From assembly GCA_025267735.1 (NCBI GenBank), contig CM046297.1:18316011-18380010 (forward strand): a DNA stretch of 64,000 nucleotides, written 5' to 3'. Shown piece after piece: positions 60,201-61,245 of the stretch. A model generated the notes under the pieces. That model had not been told where the DNA came from. It worked only from the letters and a program-made list of their open reading frames with translations, and searched no databases. The DNA is from Mactra quadrangularis (lineage: Eukaryota > Mollusca > Bivalvia > Venerida > Mactridae). The translations under genes were made by a program, and so were the position numbers. Position 1 is the first letter of the stretch; each line of letters begins with the position of its first letter.

Positions 60201-61245
60201 CCTAAATTGTGTTAATACGGCATTAACTCCAATAAATAAATATATTGTCTAATATATCTCAAGTTATATAAATTTAACTATATTATTATAGTTGTGCTAA
60301 TCAATTATTTGAAGGACCATACGGTAATAGATCTATATGTCATGTTTTATTATTATAGTTGTGCTAATCAATTATTTGAAGGACCATACTGTAATAGATC
60401 TATATGTCATGTTTTATTATTTTAGTTGTGCTGATCCATTATTTGAAGGACCATTCTGTAATAGATCTATATGTCATGTTTTATTATTTTAGTTGTGCTG
60501 ATCCATTATTTGAAGGACCATATTGTAATAGATCTATATGTCATGTTTTATTATTTTAGTTGTGCTGATCAATTATTTGAAGGACCATATTGTAATAGAT
60601 CTATATGCCATGTTTTATTATTACAGATGTACTGATCAACTGTTTGAAGGACCATACTGTAATAGATCTGTATGTCATGACTGGTGTTATAATGATGGTG
60701 AATGTATAGAATGTCAAGTTGATCCTGTTTTACCTACTGGTCAATGTAAGGAGTGCAAGTAAGTAGATTCTATTTTATGTGAGGGGGGGGGGGTGAGTTT
60801 TTTCAAATATATACAAATGTATTAGGCAAATGCTTTTTTTCATTTTCTGGGATTTTCAATTTTCTTTGTTAATATGCCCCGTGGTTCATGAGACCAGAAG
60901 GTCATGATATTTGTGCTTATCTTAGGATTTTTAATGCCTCTAGGTTTGTCAAGCACCGAAAAAAAAGATATGAAAAATTATTCTGGTGTGTAGTTGAAAG
61001 GGAACTGAATGGAGTTAAAAGTAGACAGTTGCTATGGCAGTTCATTCAAAATGAGGGAATAATGACTGTCCTGTATATACTTTCAGATGTAAAGATGGTT
61101 TCAGTGGTACAAGATGTCATATTTTAGCATCCAAGAAAAAAGAAGAGTCTAAACCAATCTCTATTGTACCAATAATCATAGCTGTAGTTGTTATACTATG
61201 TATACTTGTAGCTGTTATACTCTTCATTGTTATAAGGAAAAGAAG
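12104..61245 (+). CDS. LRP1: LRP1-like endocytic receptor, partial (38 exons seen)
   Basis: Giant type I membrane receptor of the LDL-receptor family; vertebrate LRP1 binds and internalises many ligands (proteases with inhibitors, lipoproteins, matrix proteins) at the plasma membrane. Visible order: 10 LA repeats, EGF x2, YWTD propeller, EGF, 11 LA repeats, EGF x2, YWTD propeller with an RNTR loop, about 11 EGF-like modules, transmembrane helix, basic stop-transfer. About 6.39 kb of coding sequence in 38 exons; every junction is GT/AG and phases chain without a break. The 10 + 11 LA counts fit LRP1 clusters III and IV; LRP2 has a single EGF before its membrane helix, so the long EGF stalk favours LRP1/LRP1B. 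LRP1 and LRP1B cannot be told apart here, and an invertebrate copy probably predates that split. The span given includes introns. The 5' portion (signal peptide, clusters I-II) and the NPxY tail lie outside the window. Confidence 0.93.
12305..12438. mobile_element. hAT-type MITE with 8-bp target duplication
   Basis: 134 bp starting TAGGGATT and ending AACCCTA, flanked on both sides by 'aaattgcc' (12297-12304 and 12439-12446). An exact 8-bp duplication and TAGGG-type ends are hallmarks of hAT elements. The interior is rich in 'gatcgatta' palindromes. It lies about 70 bp downstream of exon 1. Confidence 0.8.
12661..12964 (+). mobile_element. tRNA-derived SINE family 1, copy 1
   Basis: Head with box A 'tagctcagttggtagc' and box B-like 'gagttcaattcc', a body with 'gggcagttgtcagtcactga', and the tail 'attaaacccaacaaaacaaa'. 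Flanked by 'tttattaacag' and 'tttatctaacag', a target duplication typical of LINE-mobilised SINEs. Other copies: 40126, 41246, 49597, 52794. Confidence 0.88.
13228..13470 (+). CDS. LRP1: LRP1 exon 2: LA repeats III-2 and III-3
   Basis: 81 codons, phase 1 to 1. Two complete LA modules back to back, ending CNDGSDE and CFDNSDE. The second has DNSDE in place of DGSDE, still with the acidic calcium ligands. Confidence 0.95.
13611..13632. repeat. Poly-G tract
   Basis: A run of about 20 G following a T run, in intron 2. Could form a G-rich structure; may also be a sequencing-length uncertainty. Confidence 0.8.
13879..14007 (+). CDS. LRP1: LRP1 exon 3: LA repeat III-4
   Basis: 43 codons, phase 1 to 1, acceptor 'tgttatag', donor 'g|gtagaa'. 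One LA module with CADKSDE; the linker after the last cysteine is HS. Confidence 0.94.
14008..14407. other. Intron 3, left part: nothing recognised
   Basis: Plain AT-rich intron before the 44-bp minisatellite. No exon or mobile element seen. Confidence 0.5.
14408..15115. repeat. Minisatellite, 44-bp unit x16, with C/EBP-like palindromes
   Basis: Unit: 'gccgatattgcgcaatcatt' then 'tgaaacttggtgacaagtag' then 'gagt'. Sixteen units; all but the first carry the perfect palindrome ATTGCGCAAT, the textbook consensus of C/EBP bZIP factors, giving 15 identical sites at 44-base spacing. Unit divergence is very low (occasional gat/aat/aag changes). Whether it binds anything is unknown. Confidence 0.93.
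15116..15586. other. Intron 3, right part: degenerate dispersed repeats
   Basis: No exon. A phrase near 15490-15540 ('cctattcggcttg', 'aaattc...attccaatta') also occurs near 61850-61890, so part is an old dispersed repeat. Confidence 0.4.
15592..15712. mobile_element. CAGGG-ended MITE with 5-bp target duplication
   Basis: 121 bp beginning CAGGAGTGTAAAAA and ending TTTTTACATCCCTG, flanked by exact 'attca' at 15587-15591 and 15713-15717. It ends 26 bp before exon 4, so it makes up the region where the branch point would be expected. Confidence 0.75.
15739..15855 (+). CDS. LRP1: LRP1 exon 4: LA repeat III-5
   Basis: 39 codons, phase 1 to 1. One LA module, CSDGTDE. Acceptor 'catttcag', donor 'a|gtaagt'. 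Confidence 0.94.
16227..16343 (+). CDS. LRP1: LRP1 exon 5: LA repeat III-6
   Basis: 39 codons, phase 1 to 1. One LA module with an aromatic before the calcium ligands (TWRCDG) and CKDKSDE. Confidence 0.95.
16639..18492. mobile_element. Non-autonomous hAT element, 1.85 kb
   Basis: Ends are inverted repeats TAGAGGTGAAACGATT / AATCGTTTCACCTCTA, flanked by a perfect 8-bp duplication 'acaaacag' (16631-16638 and 18493-18500). Both features fit the hAT superfamily. The interior has no frame longer than about 64 codons, so no transposase. Subterminal 'gattcgattcaatttcga' motifs repeat at the left and related 'aaccgaaccgaatcga' at the right. Confidence 0.88.
18650..18992. repeat. Tandem duplication carrying a decoy acceptor, with 16-bp repeats
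   Basis: A block of about 175 bp occurs twice; both copies have 'gaaatccaga'-like, 'tttgtttttggtgtg' and 'tcatttctttgacc' phrases and end in the same acceptor-like stretch: 'agagataatgttatatattacag' up to 18815, and the real exon 6 acceptor (agagatattgttatatattccag) at 18992. Four to five copies of the 16-bp 'tcatttctttgacc(t/a)g' unit lie at about 18895-18958. Confidence 0.7.
18993..19118 (+). CDS. LRP1: LRP1 exon 6: LA repeat III-7
   Basis: 42 codons, phase 1 to 1, one LA module ending CRDGKDE and a longer acidic segment before the sixth cysteine. A second AG (19000) lies seven bases inside; only the earlier one keeps phase. Confidence 0.92.
19266..19688. mobile_element. CAGGG-ended DNA transposon nested in a SINE
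   Basis: 14-bp perfect inverted ends CAGGGCTTTTTCAG / CTGAAAAAGCCCTG with 'taccc' duplicated on both sides (19261-19265, 19689-19693). The flanks join into a family 2 SINE body ('gttataccc' + 'ttttatgaaagtttgac'), so the empty site can be read from other SINE copies and confirms a 5-bp duplication. No coding capacity. Confidence 0.82.
19689..19800 (+). mobile_element. SINE family 2 fragment
   Basis: Body segment 'gaaagtttgacaaaattgtc' ... 'ggagaagtt' ... 'gaagggtaggtgtgtactgg' matches the full copies at 54629 and 59957. Its head is degenerate and separated by the nested element. Confidence 0.6.
19964..20083 (+). CDS. LRP1: LRP1 exon 7: LA repeat III-8
   Basis: 40 codons, phase 1 to 1, one LA module, CGDNSDE. 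Acceptor 'tttctag', donor 'g|gtaata'. Confidence 0.94.
20642..20935 (+). mobile_element. Helentron-like HINE family B, copy 1
   Basis: Starts ttttagctggatttttc, ends with 3' subterminal repeat 'aaatcgggct', hairpin 'atgtgg-ttt-ccacat' and CTTGTT. Its 3' end lies 10 bases before exon 8, so it supplies the pyrimidine-rich tract of that acceptor. Interior has the family B 'catttattgtcagatcttta' block. Other copies: 22787, 26845, 40565, 46193. Confidence 0.78.
20946..21182 (+). CDS. LRP1: LRP1 exon 8: LA repeats III-9 and III-10
   Basis: 79 codons, phase 1 to 1. Two LA modules, the first with CPDQSDE and the second with CGDGSDE. They close the ten-repeat cluster; the next exon is EGF. Confidence 0.95.
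21183..21812 (+). other. Intron 8 with a SINE family 2 remnant
   Basis: 21519-21660 matches the body of SINE family 2 ('gtagaagggtaggtgagtac' ... 'ggtccaggaaaactgggtta'). The rest is unrecognised. The 124-codon frame at 21278-21652 overlaps the SINE and has no domain. Confidence 0.5.
21813..22070. mobile_element. MITE with 24-bp perfect inverted repeats
   Basis: 258 bp; left end TTAGTCCTAAATATAAGACC (continuing CTAC) is exactly reverse-complemented at the right end. 'tgatgta' flanks both sides as a 7-bp direct repeat. Superfamily not assigned. Confidence 0.75.
22205..22324 (+). CDS. LRP1: LRP1 exon 9: EGF-like module
   Basis: 40 codons, phase 1 to 1. Six-cysteine EGF starting with IDEC, the usual N-terminal signature of calcium-binding EGF modules, but the central asparagine/aspartate hydroxylation site is replaced ([12 protein letters not shown]). 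Confidence 0.92.
22787..23082 (+). mobile_element. Helentron-like HINE family B, copy 2
   Basis: Most complete family B copy: 5' 'ttagccggatttttcaacg', 3' subterminal repeat 'aaatccggct' (perfect inverse of agccggattt), near-perfect hairpin 'tctggtttccaca', terminal CTTGTT. Confidence 0.8.
23140..23271 (+). CDS. LRP1: LRP1 exon 10: calcium-binding EGF module
   Basis: 44 codons, phase 1 to 1. DIDEC at the start and C-F-N-x4-F-Y-C-Q-C fit the calcium-binding EGF pattern including the asparagine hydroxylation consensus. It directly precedes the first propeller, as in other LDL-receptor relatives. Confidence 0.94.
23272..24132. other. Intron 10: nothing recognised
   Basis: AT-rich with a (TTA)n/(GAT)n-like low-complexity stretch at 24000-24065 and a local duplication 'gtctcatttgatgtata' just before exon 11. 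No mobile element boundaries identified. Confidence 0.5.
24133..24344 (+). CDS. LRP1: LRP1 exon 11: YWTD propeller 1, first blades
   Basis: Enters in phase 1 and leaves in phase 0. Encodes the first strands ([12 protein letters not shown]) and the blade motif KLYWTDIHS. Together with exon 12 it makes a six-bladed YWTD beta-propeller, which in this receptor family helps release ligand in acidic endosomes. Confidence 0.93.
24793..25131. mobile_element. Candidate inverted-repeat element
   Basis: Left 'ctacagtcccataatcataa' and right 'cacgattttatgggactgag' are imperfect reverse complements. The interior is more GC-rich than its surroundings ('gggcaccgtacaggcaccgt'). Target duplication not resolved. 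Confidence 0.4.
25406..25994 (+). CDS. LRP1: LRP1 exon 12: YWTD propeller 1, main part
   Basis: 196 codons, phase 0 to 1, the longest exon in the window. Blade motifs in order: [32 protein letters not shown], with the spaced 'PNALTIDY' and 'PDGMAVDW' strands typical of LDLR class B repeats. YWCD replaces YWTD in one blade. Confidence 0.96.
26006..26280 (+). mobile_element. Helentron-like HINE family A, copy 2
   Basis: Complete copy: ttatacccccgcttcgaag, CCGT run, 3' subterminal gcgggggtat, hairpin GTGAGC-atta-GCTCAC, CTTGTT. It begins 11 bases after the end of exon 12, so it follows the donor almost directly. Confidence 0.88.
26845..27154 (+). mobile_element. Helentron-like HINE family B, copy 3 (degenerate)
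   Basis: Recognised by 'ttggatttttcaacaaaaag', the 'catttatcgtcagatcttta' core block and a degenerate 3' hairpin ('atgtggtttcagcat') followed by CTTGTT. Confidence 0.7.
27185..27368 (+). repeat. Repeated acceptor-like 'tttcagt' motifs before exon 13
   Basis: 'atttcag|t' occurs with cut points after 27194, 27317, 27338 and 27368; the last is the phase-consistent exon 13 acceptor. The sequence after each ('tgatatgagt', 'taaatgtaag', 'tgaatgta', 'tgaaagtaaa') looks like diverged copies of the exon start. Confidence 0.6.
27369..27531 (+). CDS. LRP1: LRP1 exon 13: EGF module closing propeller 1
   Basis: Phase 1 in, phase 2 out. Six-cysteine EGF with CSHLCLLHP, the pattern commonly found after YWTD propellers, and a longer loop before the fifth cysteine. 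Last full codons CD; the next exon begins LA cluster IV. Confidence 0.93.
27930..28400. repeat. Satellite, 104-bp unit, left of exon 14
   Basis: 'attgacctta' begins units at 27931, 28035 and 28139, with weaker copies after. Each unit holds 'gatgaggttgccatagtaat' and 'tgacctttcaaaggtcaagg', the latter an everted pair of the nuclear-receptor half-site (TGACCT, five bases, AGGTCA). The same satellite resumes on the far side of exon 14. Confidence 0.85.
28757..28860 (+). CDS. LRP1: LRP1 exon 14: LA repeat IV-1
   Basis: Phase 2 in, phase 1 out. One LA module with CDDGSDE; the domain's first cysteine lies early and the preceding residues come from exon 13 (CDSSQFLC). It is embedded between two blocks of the same 104-bp satellite. 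Confidence 0.92.
28925..29150. repeat. Satellite, 104-bp unit, right of exon 14
   Basis: Two further diverged units with 'aatggatagaagtcacag', 'atgaggttatcatag' and 'gacctttcaaaggtcaaggt', matching the array to the left of exon 14. Confidence 0.8.
29295..32336 (+). mobile_element. Helentron-like HINE family C, long, with nested transposon
   Basis: Perfect 14-bp subterminal inverted repeats gctcgacttttcga (29299-29312) and tcgaaaagtcgagc (32298-32311), followed by hairpin GCTGTC-tttg-GACAGC (32314-32329) and CTTGTT (32331-32336). The part right of 30959 is a series of about eight diverged 150-190 base repeats ('gatgaattattttt.gagtt' ... 'gtatacttattt'), as in HINE cores. No Rep/helicase frame. 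The CAGGG element at 29441-30953 is inserted into the first core repeat. Confidence 0.82.
29441..30953. mobile_element. CAGGG-ended DNA transposon, 1.5 kb, 5-bp duplication
   Basis: Inverted ends CAGGGCATTTTTT / AAAAAATGCCCTG, flanked by 'tattt' (29436-29440, 30954-30958). Removing the element and one 'tattt' restores the repeat phrase 'gtatacttattt' seen elsewhere in the host HINE. Interior shares long similarity with the element at 47789-49148 ('gttagtatacacgc', 'aaaagccgata', 'tgtttatcaat', 'ggcgtccgct'). No transposase frame. Confidence 0.85.
32534..32674 (+). CDS. LRP1: LRP1 exon 15: LA repeat IV-2
   Basis: 47 codons, phase 1 to 1. One LA module, CEDGSDE, with an enlarged loop (NASTSNDC) between the second and third cysteines. 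Confidence 0.94.
32675..33075. other. Intron 15: nothing recognised
   Basis: Plain AT-rich intron of about 400 bp. Confidence 0.5.
33076..33195 (+). CDS. LRP1: LRP1 exon 16: LA repeat IV-3
   Basis: 40 codons, phase 1 to 1. One LA module, CSDGADE (alanine for serine). Confidence 0.94.
33285..33490 (-). mobile_element. SINE family 4, reverse orientation
   Basis: On the minus strand a box B 'aagttcgatcccc' and a box A-like start 'gtagtaggagtagtggtcc' precede a body with 'aggggcactgctaatttcct'. Related pieces at 38571-38757 and 47195-47285. The open frames near 33352-33603 are shadows. Confidence 0.6.
33824..37134. mobile_element. 3.3-kb TIR element without transposase
   Basis: About 30-base terminal inverted repeats: GATGCGCAACGCGAGAAAAG at the left, and CTTTTCTCACGTTGCGCATC at the right with one mismatch, extended by GGGCCCTTA / TAAGGGCCC. 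'attt' flanks both ends (possible 4-bp duplication). Interior has no frame beyond 61 codons, so it is non-autonomous or decayed. Superfamily unknown. Confidence 0.78.
37481..37776 (-). mobile_element. SINE family 2, reverse orientation, complete
   Basis: On the minus strand: 'gggtcgatagcgcagttggt' (box A), 'gggatcgaatcccaccca' (box B), the body 'gaagggtataacc...ccataaaaatttgac' and a tail toward (aaat)n at 37481-37500. Matches the copy at 59957. Confidence 0.82.
37847..38011 (+). CDS. LRP1: LRP1 exon 17: LA repeat IV-4 and start of IV-5
   Basis: 55 codons, phase 1 to 1. One full LA module with CGDWFDE, then the first two cysteines of the next (CKEDHIKC). The intron splits an LA module, unlike most others in this gene. 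Confidence 0.92.
38380..38466 (+). CDS. LRP1: LRP1 exon 18: rest of LA repeat IV-5
   Basis: 29 codons, phase 1 to 1. Completes the split module with [14 protein letters not shown] and a calcium box altered to TGDDTDE, which has an insertion compared with DGSDE. Confidence 0.9.
38571..38757 (-). mobile_element. SINE family 4 fragment, reverse
   Basis: Shares 'gaaatcgccatcaagcaggt', 'acagtgcccatttacacct' and 'agcagtgcccctagtggg' with the copy at 33285. Confidence 0.55.
38913..39029 (+). CDS. LRP1: LRP1 exon 19: LA repeat IV-6
   Basis: 39 codons, phase 1 to 1. One LA module, CSDGSDE. Confidence 0.95.
39055..39140. mobile_element. Mini-MITE 'TTGAGGGTTGCC', copy 1
   Basis: A foldback of about 80 bases: TTGAGGGTTGCCCGCAAGA at the left pairs with TCTTAGGGGCAACCCTCAA at the right; the middle has 'agtgcattgcattaaagag'. 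Second copy at 62371-62448. It begins 26 bases after exon 19. Confidence 0.75.
39141..39953. other. Rest of intron 19
   Basis: No exon or transposon seen. A (TAACG)n-like run lies near 39583-39618. Confidence 0.5.
39954..40079 (+). CDS. LRP1: LRP1 exon 20: LA repeat IV-7
   Basis: 42 codons, phase 1 to 1. One LA module with CKDLSDE. Donor is 'g|gtcagt', weaker than the usual gtaagt. Confidence 0.93.
40126..40432 (+). mobile_element. SINE family 1, copy 2
   Basis: Box A 'tagctcagtccgtagtg', box B 'ggttcgattct', body 'gggcagttgttagtcactga', tail 'catcaaaccctaccaaaa'. Confidence 0.82.
40565..40772 (+). mobile_element. Helentron-like HINE family B, copy 4 (internally deleted)
   Basis: 5' 'aagccggaattttcattg', an internal deletion after 'gtccgatattgtta', then the core from 'aacttcatacaatgataa' to the 3' hairpin (atgtggtttccatat) and CTTGTT. 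Confidence 0.75.
40869..41216 (+). CDS. LRP1: LRP1 exon 21: LA repeats IV-8, IV-9, IV-10
   Basis: 116 codons, phase 1 to 1, three LA modules in one exon: CLDGSDE, CPDSSDE and CSDGLDE. Confidence 0.95.
41246..41540 (+). mobile_element. SINE family 1, copy 3 (diverged)
   Basis: Starts soon after exon 21 with a degenerate head ('agtcaacgaatcaaggagtt', 'gaatcaattcccc'), then the family body and a 'ggtgttaaacttaacc' tail. Confidence 0.7.
41750..42370. repeat. Minisatellite, 44-bp unit x about 14, ending in exon 22 acceptor
   Basis: Unit: 'gt(t/c)aactacactacataaa', 'tatacactgatattttctt', 'attcat'. The last unit changes 'attcatg' to 'attctag', which is the exon 22 acceptor. Each unit thus repeats a branchpoint-like 'actgat' followed by a pyrimidine tract but, except for the last, lacks the AG. 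Confidence 0.88.
42372..42521 (+). CDS. LRP1: LRP1 exon 22: LA repeat IV-11
   Basis: 50 codons, phase 1 to 1. Closes the eleven-repeat cluster. The DGSDE box is replaced by a long acidic run ([13 protein letters not shown]) encoded by GAT/GGT repeats at about 42462-42500, so calcium coordination may differ. Confidence 0.9.
42559..42785. mobile_element. MITE-like inverted repeat
   Basis: Left 'aggttcgtttgccttttacc' + 'gaccc' faces right 'gggtcggtcagtaaagggca' + 'aacaaactt', an imperfect inverse. Target site not resolved. Confidence 0.5.
42981..43115 (+). CDS. LRP1: LRP1 exon 23: EGF-like module
   Basis: 45 codons, phase 1 to 1. First of the EGF pair before propeller 2; six cysteines, with [12 protein letters not shown] near its end. 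Confidence 0.91.
43126..43428 (+). mobile_element. Helentron-like HINE family A, copy 3 (long subtype)
   Basis: Starts 10 bases after exon 23. It carries a 40-odd base insertion near the 3' end ('gttaaatgaaagttacatta') also seen in the copy at 57069; hairpin and CTTGTT intact. Confidence 0.86.
43429..44012. other. Rest of intron 23
   Basis: A short foldback, 'agtggacc' with 'ggtccact', lies at about 43528-43558. Otherwise unrecognised. Confidence 0.45.
44013..44153 (+). CDS. LRP1: LRP1 exon 24: EGF-like module
   Basis: 47 codons, phase 1 to 1. [13 protein letters not shown] resembles the second EGF before the last propeller of vertebrate LRP1 (which has a GTCSQLC motif), good support for orthology. 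Confidence 0.93.
44270..45075. repeat. Minisatellite, 36-bp unit, higher-order at left
   Basis: Unit 'aacatgcatgacctatgcaa' + 'tgataataagtacaaa' or variants (aacctaag, atttaag). At 44280-44520 two diverged subunits alternate as a roughly 71-base pair; to the right they become regular 36-bp units (12 codons), which keeps frames open on both strands. Not coding: the frames lack splice links and lie inside intron 24. Confidence 0.92.
45117..45205 (+). CDS. LRP1: LRP1 exon 25: YWTD propeller 2, first strands
   Basis: Phase 1 in, phase 0 out. Encodes [15 protein letters not shown], the blade-1 entry equivalent to 'LYIADDNEIR' in vertebrate LRP1. Confidence 0.9.
45217..45478 (+). mobile_element. 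Helentron-like HINE family A, copy 4
   Basis: Complete copy beginning 12 bases after exon 25; all diagnostic 3' features present. Confidence 0.87.
45702..45961 (+). mobile_element. Helentron-like HINE family A, copy 5
   Basis: Complete; 5' 'ttatacccctgcttcgaaga', hairpin with one mismatch (gtgagc / cctcac), CTTGTT. Confidence 0.85.
46193..46472 (+). mobile_element. Helentron-like HINE family B, copy 5
   Basis: 'tttttagccagatttttcaa' to the hairpin 'atgtggtttccacag' and CTTGT. The 3' end lies 67 bases before exon 26. Confidence 0.78.
46540..46755 (+). CDS. LRP1: LRP1 exon 26: YWTD propeller 2, loop with furin-like site
   Basis: 72 codons, phase 0 to 0. [10 protein letters not shown] then a long basic, proline-rich loop with RNTR at 46711-46722. 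In vertebrate LRP1 the furin site RHRR that splits the receptor into two chains sits in this loop, just before the ISGL...GIAIDW strand; here the following exon reads [18 protein letters not shown] meets the minimal R-x-x-R furin pattern but lacks the P2 basic residue. Confidence 0.92.
47195..47430 (-). mobile_element. SINE fragments (families 4 and 2), reverse
   Basis: 47195-47285 has 'cctcaaggaaattagcagtg'; 47290-47430 has 'caaatttttatggaaggtta' and 'gtgggattcgaacct' (inverse box B), a 5' part of family 2. Confidence 0.6.
47525..47715 (+). CDS. LRP1: LRP1 exon 27: YWTD propeller 2
   Basis: Phase 0 in, phase 2 out. [17 protein letters not shown] is a textbook class B repeat; two cysteines in the following loop ([11 protein letters not shown]) are unusual for a propeller blade and could pair. 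Confidence 0.94.
47789..49148. mobile_element. CAGGG-ended DNA transposon, 1.36 kb, 5-bp duplication
   Basis: Ends CAGGGATGAGCC / GGCTCATCCCTG, flanked by 'atgat' (47784-47788, 49149-49153). Subterminal 'aagtcgcc' and 'cttctccct' repeats; interior related to the element at 29441-30953. No transposase frame. Confidence 0.83.
49154..49596. other. Intron 27 between two mobile elements
   Basis: No exon or repeat boundary identified; the open frame at 49157-49363 has no recognisable domain. Confidence 0.4.
49597..49912 (+). mobile_element. SINE family 1, copy 4
   Basis: Well-preserved head: box A 'tagctcagttggtagc', box B 'gggttcgattcc', body and '(aaacccaacaaaa)' tail. Best copy for defining the family. 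Confidence 0.88.
49983..50203 (+). CDS. LRP1: LRP1 exon 28: YWTD propeller 2
   Basis: Phase 2 in, phase 1 out. Blades KIFWTNHG...IESAYLDGS and [20 protein letters not shown], matching the 'PKIETAAMDG' and 'WPTGLAVDY..RLYWADAK' stretches of LRP1. Confidence 0.95.
50204..51110. other. Intron 28
   Basis: A relatively GC-rich block at 50450-50700 ends in 'gaatgaaaagaagaagaag', a tail reminiscent of a retroposon; no ORF of note. 50745-51060 has a repeated 'cacttgtcca(t)agac' / 'acttgtctacagacc' phrase. Neither was assigned to a family. Confidence 0.4.
51111..51308 (+). CDS. LRP1: LRP1 exon 29: last blade of propeller 2
   Basis: 66 codons, phase 1 to 1. [20 protein letters not shown] closes the propeller, then leads into the stalk; donor 't|gtgagt'. 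No YWTD is left in the last blade, as is usual. Confidence 0.92.
51325..51930. repeat. Dispersed repeat R1 split by a hAT element
   Basis: 51325-51388 ('ggggtcttaatagcggaacc') and 51813-51930 ('tattttggacttaaaatcat', 'catgattttgccataacc') are two halves of R1; the hAT MITE sits between. Confidence 0.6.
51389..51804. mobile_element. hAT-type MITE, 416 bp
   Basis: Inverted ends TAGGGCTGTCACAATAT / ATATTGTGACAGCCCTA with flanking 'catcttat' and 'tatcttat' (7 of 8 identical). Interior rich in 'gcgatac' and 'cgtaccg' inverted motifs. Typical hAT end and 8-bp duplication length. Confidence 0.85.
52202..52469 (+). mobile_element. Helentron-like HINE family A, copy 6
   Basis: Complete copy: atacccccgc (52204-52213), gcgggggtat (52426-52435), hairpin at 52441-52456, CTTGTT at 52464-52469. 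It ends 8 bases before exon 30, so the element's 3' end plus 'tttttcag' forms the acceptor. Confidence 0.9.
52478..52685 (+). CDS. LRP1: LRP1 exon 30: EGF module 1 and start of 2
   Basis: Phase 1 in, phase 2 out. EGF that follows the last propeller ([12 protein letters not shown]...), then the first half of a second ([12 protein letters not shown]). From here each intron is phase 2 inside an EGF, before the fifth cysteine, so modules straddle exons. Confidence 0.92.
52794..53108 (+). mobile_element. SINE family 1, copy 5
   Basis: Box A 'tagctcagtcggtagcgc', damaged box B 'ggttagatttc', body and '(attaaacccaacaaaataaa)' tail. Confidence 0.83.
53476..53814. mobile_element. Mutator-like MITE with 9-bp duplication
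   Basis: Inverted ends CATTCGGAACTACCTCGGCG / CGCCGAGGTCGTTCCGAATG (about 20 of 22 matching), flanked by exact 'caattacat' at 53467-53475 and 53815-53823. A 9-bp duplication is the mark of Mutator-like elements. A frame on the minus strand crosses it but is not a transposase. Confidence 0.8.
53933..54046 (+). CDS. LRP1: LRP1 exon 31: EGF 2 end, EGF 3 start
   Basis: Phase 2 to 2. [10 protein letters not shown] closes module 2; [11 protein letters not shown] opens module 3. Confidence 0.93.
54425..54541 (+). CDS. LRP1: LRP1 exon 32: EGF 3 end, EGF 4 start
   Basis: Phase 2 to 2. [10 protein letters not shown] then [11 protein letters not shown]. The unusual acceptor 'tatattttag' is acceptable. 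Confidence 0.92.
54629..54895 (+). mobile_element. SINE family 2, copy (+)
   Basis: Box A-like 'ggggcagttggtagcacgcc', box B-like 'caggttggaatccca', body 'ttatacccttccatgaaaat', 'gaagggtaggtgagtactgg', tail '(gataaacccagtataaataa)'. Confidence 0.8.
55169..55404. mobile_element. MITE, 'AGGCCACAACAA' family, copy 2
   Basis: Ends TAGGCCACAACAAATTGATC and GATCAACTTGTTGTGGCC; interior like the copy at 4337, including 'ggtcaaaccgctatataaag'. Confidence 0.7.
55970..56112 (+). CDS. LRP1: LRP1 exon 33: EGF 4 end, EGF 5 start
   Basis: Phase 2 in, phase 1 out. [10 protein letters not shown] closes module 4; [11 protein letters not shown]...CTCPADYTG makes most of module 5. CAGYC recurs in the vertebrate LRP1 stalk. 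The last 12 bases and the donor are the first unit of a 37-bp array. Confidence 0.93.
56101..56582 (+). repeat. 37-bp array copying the exon 33 splice donor, x13
   Basis: Unit 'ctgattacacaggtaaatac' + 'acattatttattattac'. Unit 1 spans the exon 33/intron border (cut after 56112); the following units repeat the ACAG|GTAAAT donor every 37 bases, two or more with ACTG|GTAAAT. Continuing past the first donor meets in-frame TGA inside the next unit's 'acctga'. Confidence 0.93.
56583..57068. other. Intron 33 middle
   Basis: Contains 'ttatacccccaccaccacta' at about 56604, reminiscent of but not the same as the family A start, with the palindrome ACCACTAGTGGT. No gene seen. Confidence 0.4.
57069..57345 (+). 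mobile_element. Helentron-like HINE family A, copy 7 (3' hairpin lost)
   Basis: Long subtype with the 'gttaaatgaaagttacatta' insertion; ends at 'gcgggggtatcactagt' without the hairpin and CTTGTT. Confidence 0.82.
57668..57949 (+). CDS. LRP1: LRP1 exon 34: EGF 5 end, EGF 6, EGF 7, EGF 8 start
   Basis: 94 codons, phase 1 to 1. Contains CANGGTVVC...[24 protein letters not shown]...[10 protein letters not shown], then [10 protein letters not shown]. Largest stalk exon; the first 'gt' of the exon is not used as a donor. Confidence 0.93.
58235..58465. repeat. Degenerate tandem repeat ending at exon 35 acceptor
   Basis: About seven diverged copies of 'gatataaccaagggagataa' + 'ttct' with 32-base average spacing; the array stops a few bases before 'tatattttag', the exon 35 acceptor. 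Confidence 0.65.
58471..58596 (+). CDS. LRP1: LRP1 exon 35: EGF 8 end, EGF 9 start
   Basis: 42 codons, phase 1 to 1. [12 protein letters not shown] and [11 protein letters not shown]. Confidence 0.93.
58597..59193. other. Intron 35: nothing recognised
   Basis: AT-rich intron without identifiable repeats or exons. Confidence 0.5.
59194..59314 (+). CDS. LRP1: LRP1 exon 36: EGF 9 end, EGF 10 start
   Basis: Phase 1 in, phase 2 out. [12 protein letters not shown] and CRCENNGEC. Confidence 0.92.
59341..59570 (+). mobile_element. tRNA-derived SINE family 3
   Basis: Head 'gcggcagtggcgtagtggtt' with box B 'gcgggttcgaaac', body partly shared with family 2 ('gtagggtaagttagtactgg', 'gtccaggaaacc'), tail '(gcgacgttaaaaaaaaataa)'. 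Begins 27 bases after exon 36. Confidence 0.78.
59957..60245 (+). mobile_element. SINE family 2, complete copy (+)
   Basis: Box A 'aatagcgcagttggtagcac', box B 'gggttcgaatcccacc', full body and '(cattaactccaataaataaa)' tail. Reference copy for the family in this window. Confidence 0.87.
60282..60650 (+). repeat. 67-bp array copying the exon 37 acceptor and exon start, x6
   Basis: Acceptor-exon junction copies start at 60292, 60359, 60426, 60493, 60560 and 60627, exactly 67 bases apart. Each has '(t)tattatt.tag' followed by 'tgtgctgatcaattatttga' + 'aggaccatactgtaatagat'. Only the last runs on into the full exon. Copy 1 has CATACGGT where the others keep the TGT cysteine codon. If spliced from exon 36, each upstream copy reaches an in-frame stop shortly after. 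Confidence 0.93.
60627..60758 (+). CDS. LRP1: LRP1 exon 37: EGF 10 end, EGF 11 start
   Basis: Phase 2 to 2. [11 protein letters not shown], then [11 protein letters not shown] and CKECK. Chosen over the five upstream acceptor copies because only this copy continues in frame to a good donor (aa|gtaagt). Confidence 0.92.
60759..61086. other. Intron 37, with poly-G tract
   Basis: (G)n near 60782-60792. No other feature; the open frame at 60888-61127 runs into exon 38 in another frame. Confidence 0.5.
61087..61245 (+). CDS. LRP1: LRP1 exon 38: last EGF end, transmembrane helix
   Basis: Phase 2 to 2. [10 protein letters not shown] ends the stalk; a short KKKEESK juxtamembrane stretch is followed by about 24 hydrophobic residues ([20 protein letters not shown] and on) and RKRR as stop-transfer. 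Donor 'ag|gtacgt'. The endocytic tail is not in this exon. Confidence 0.94.
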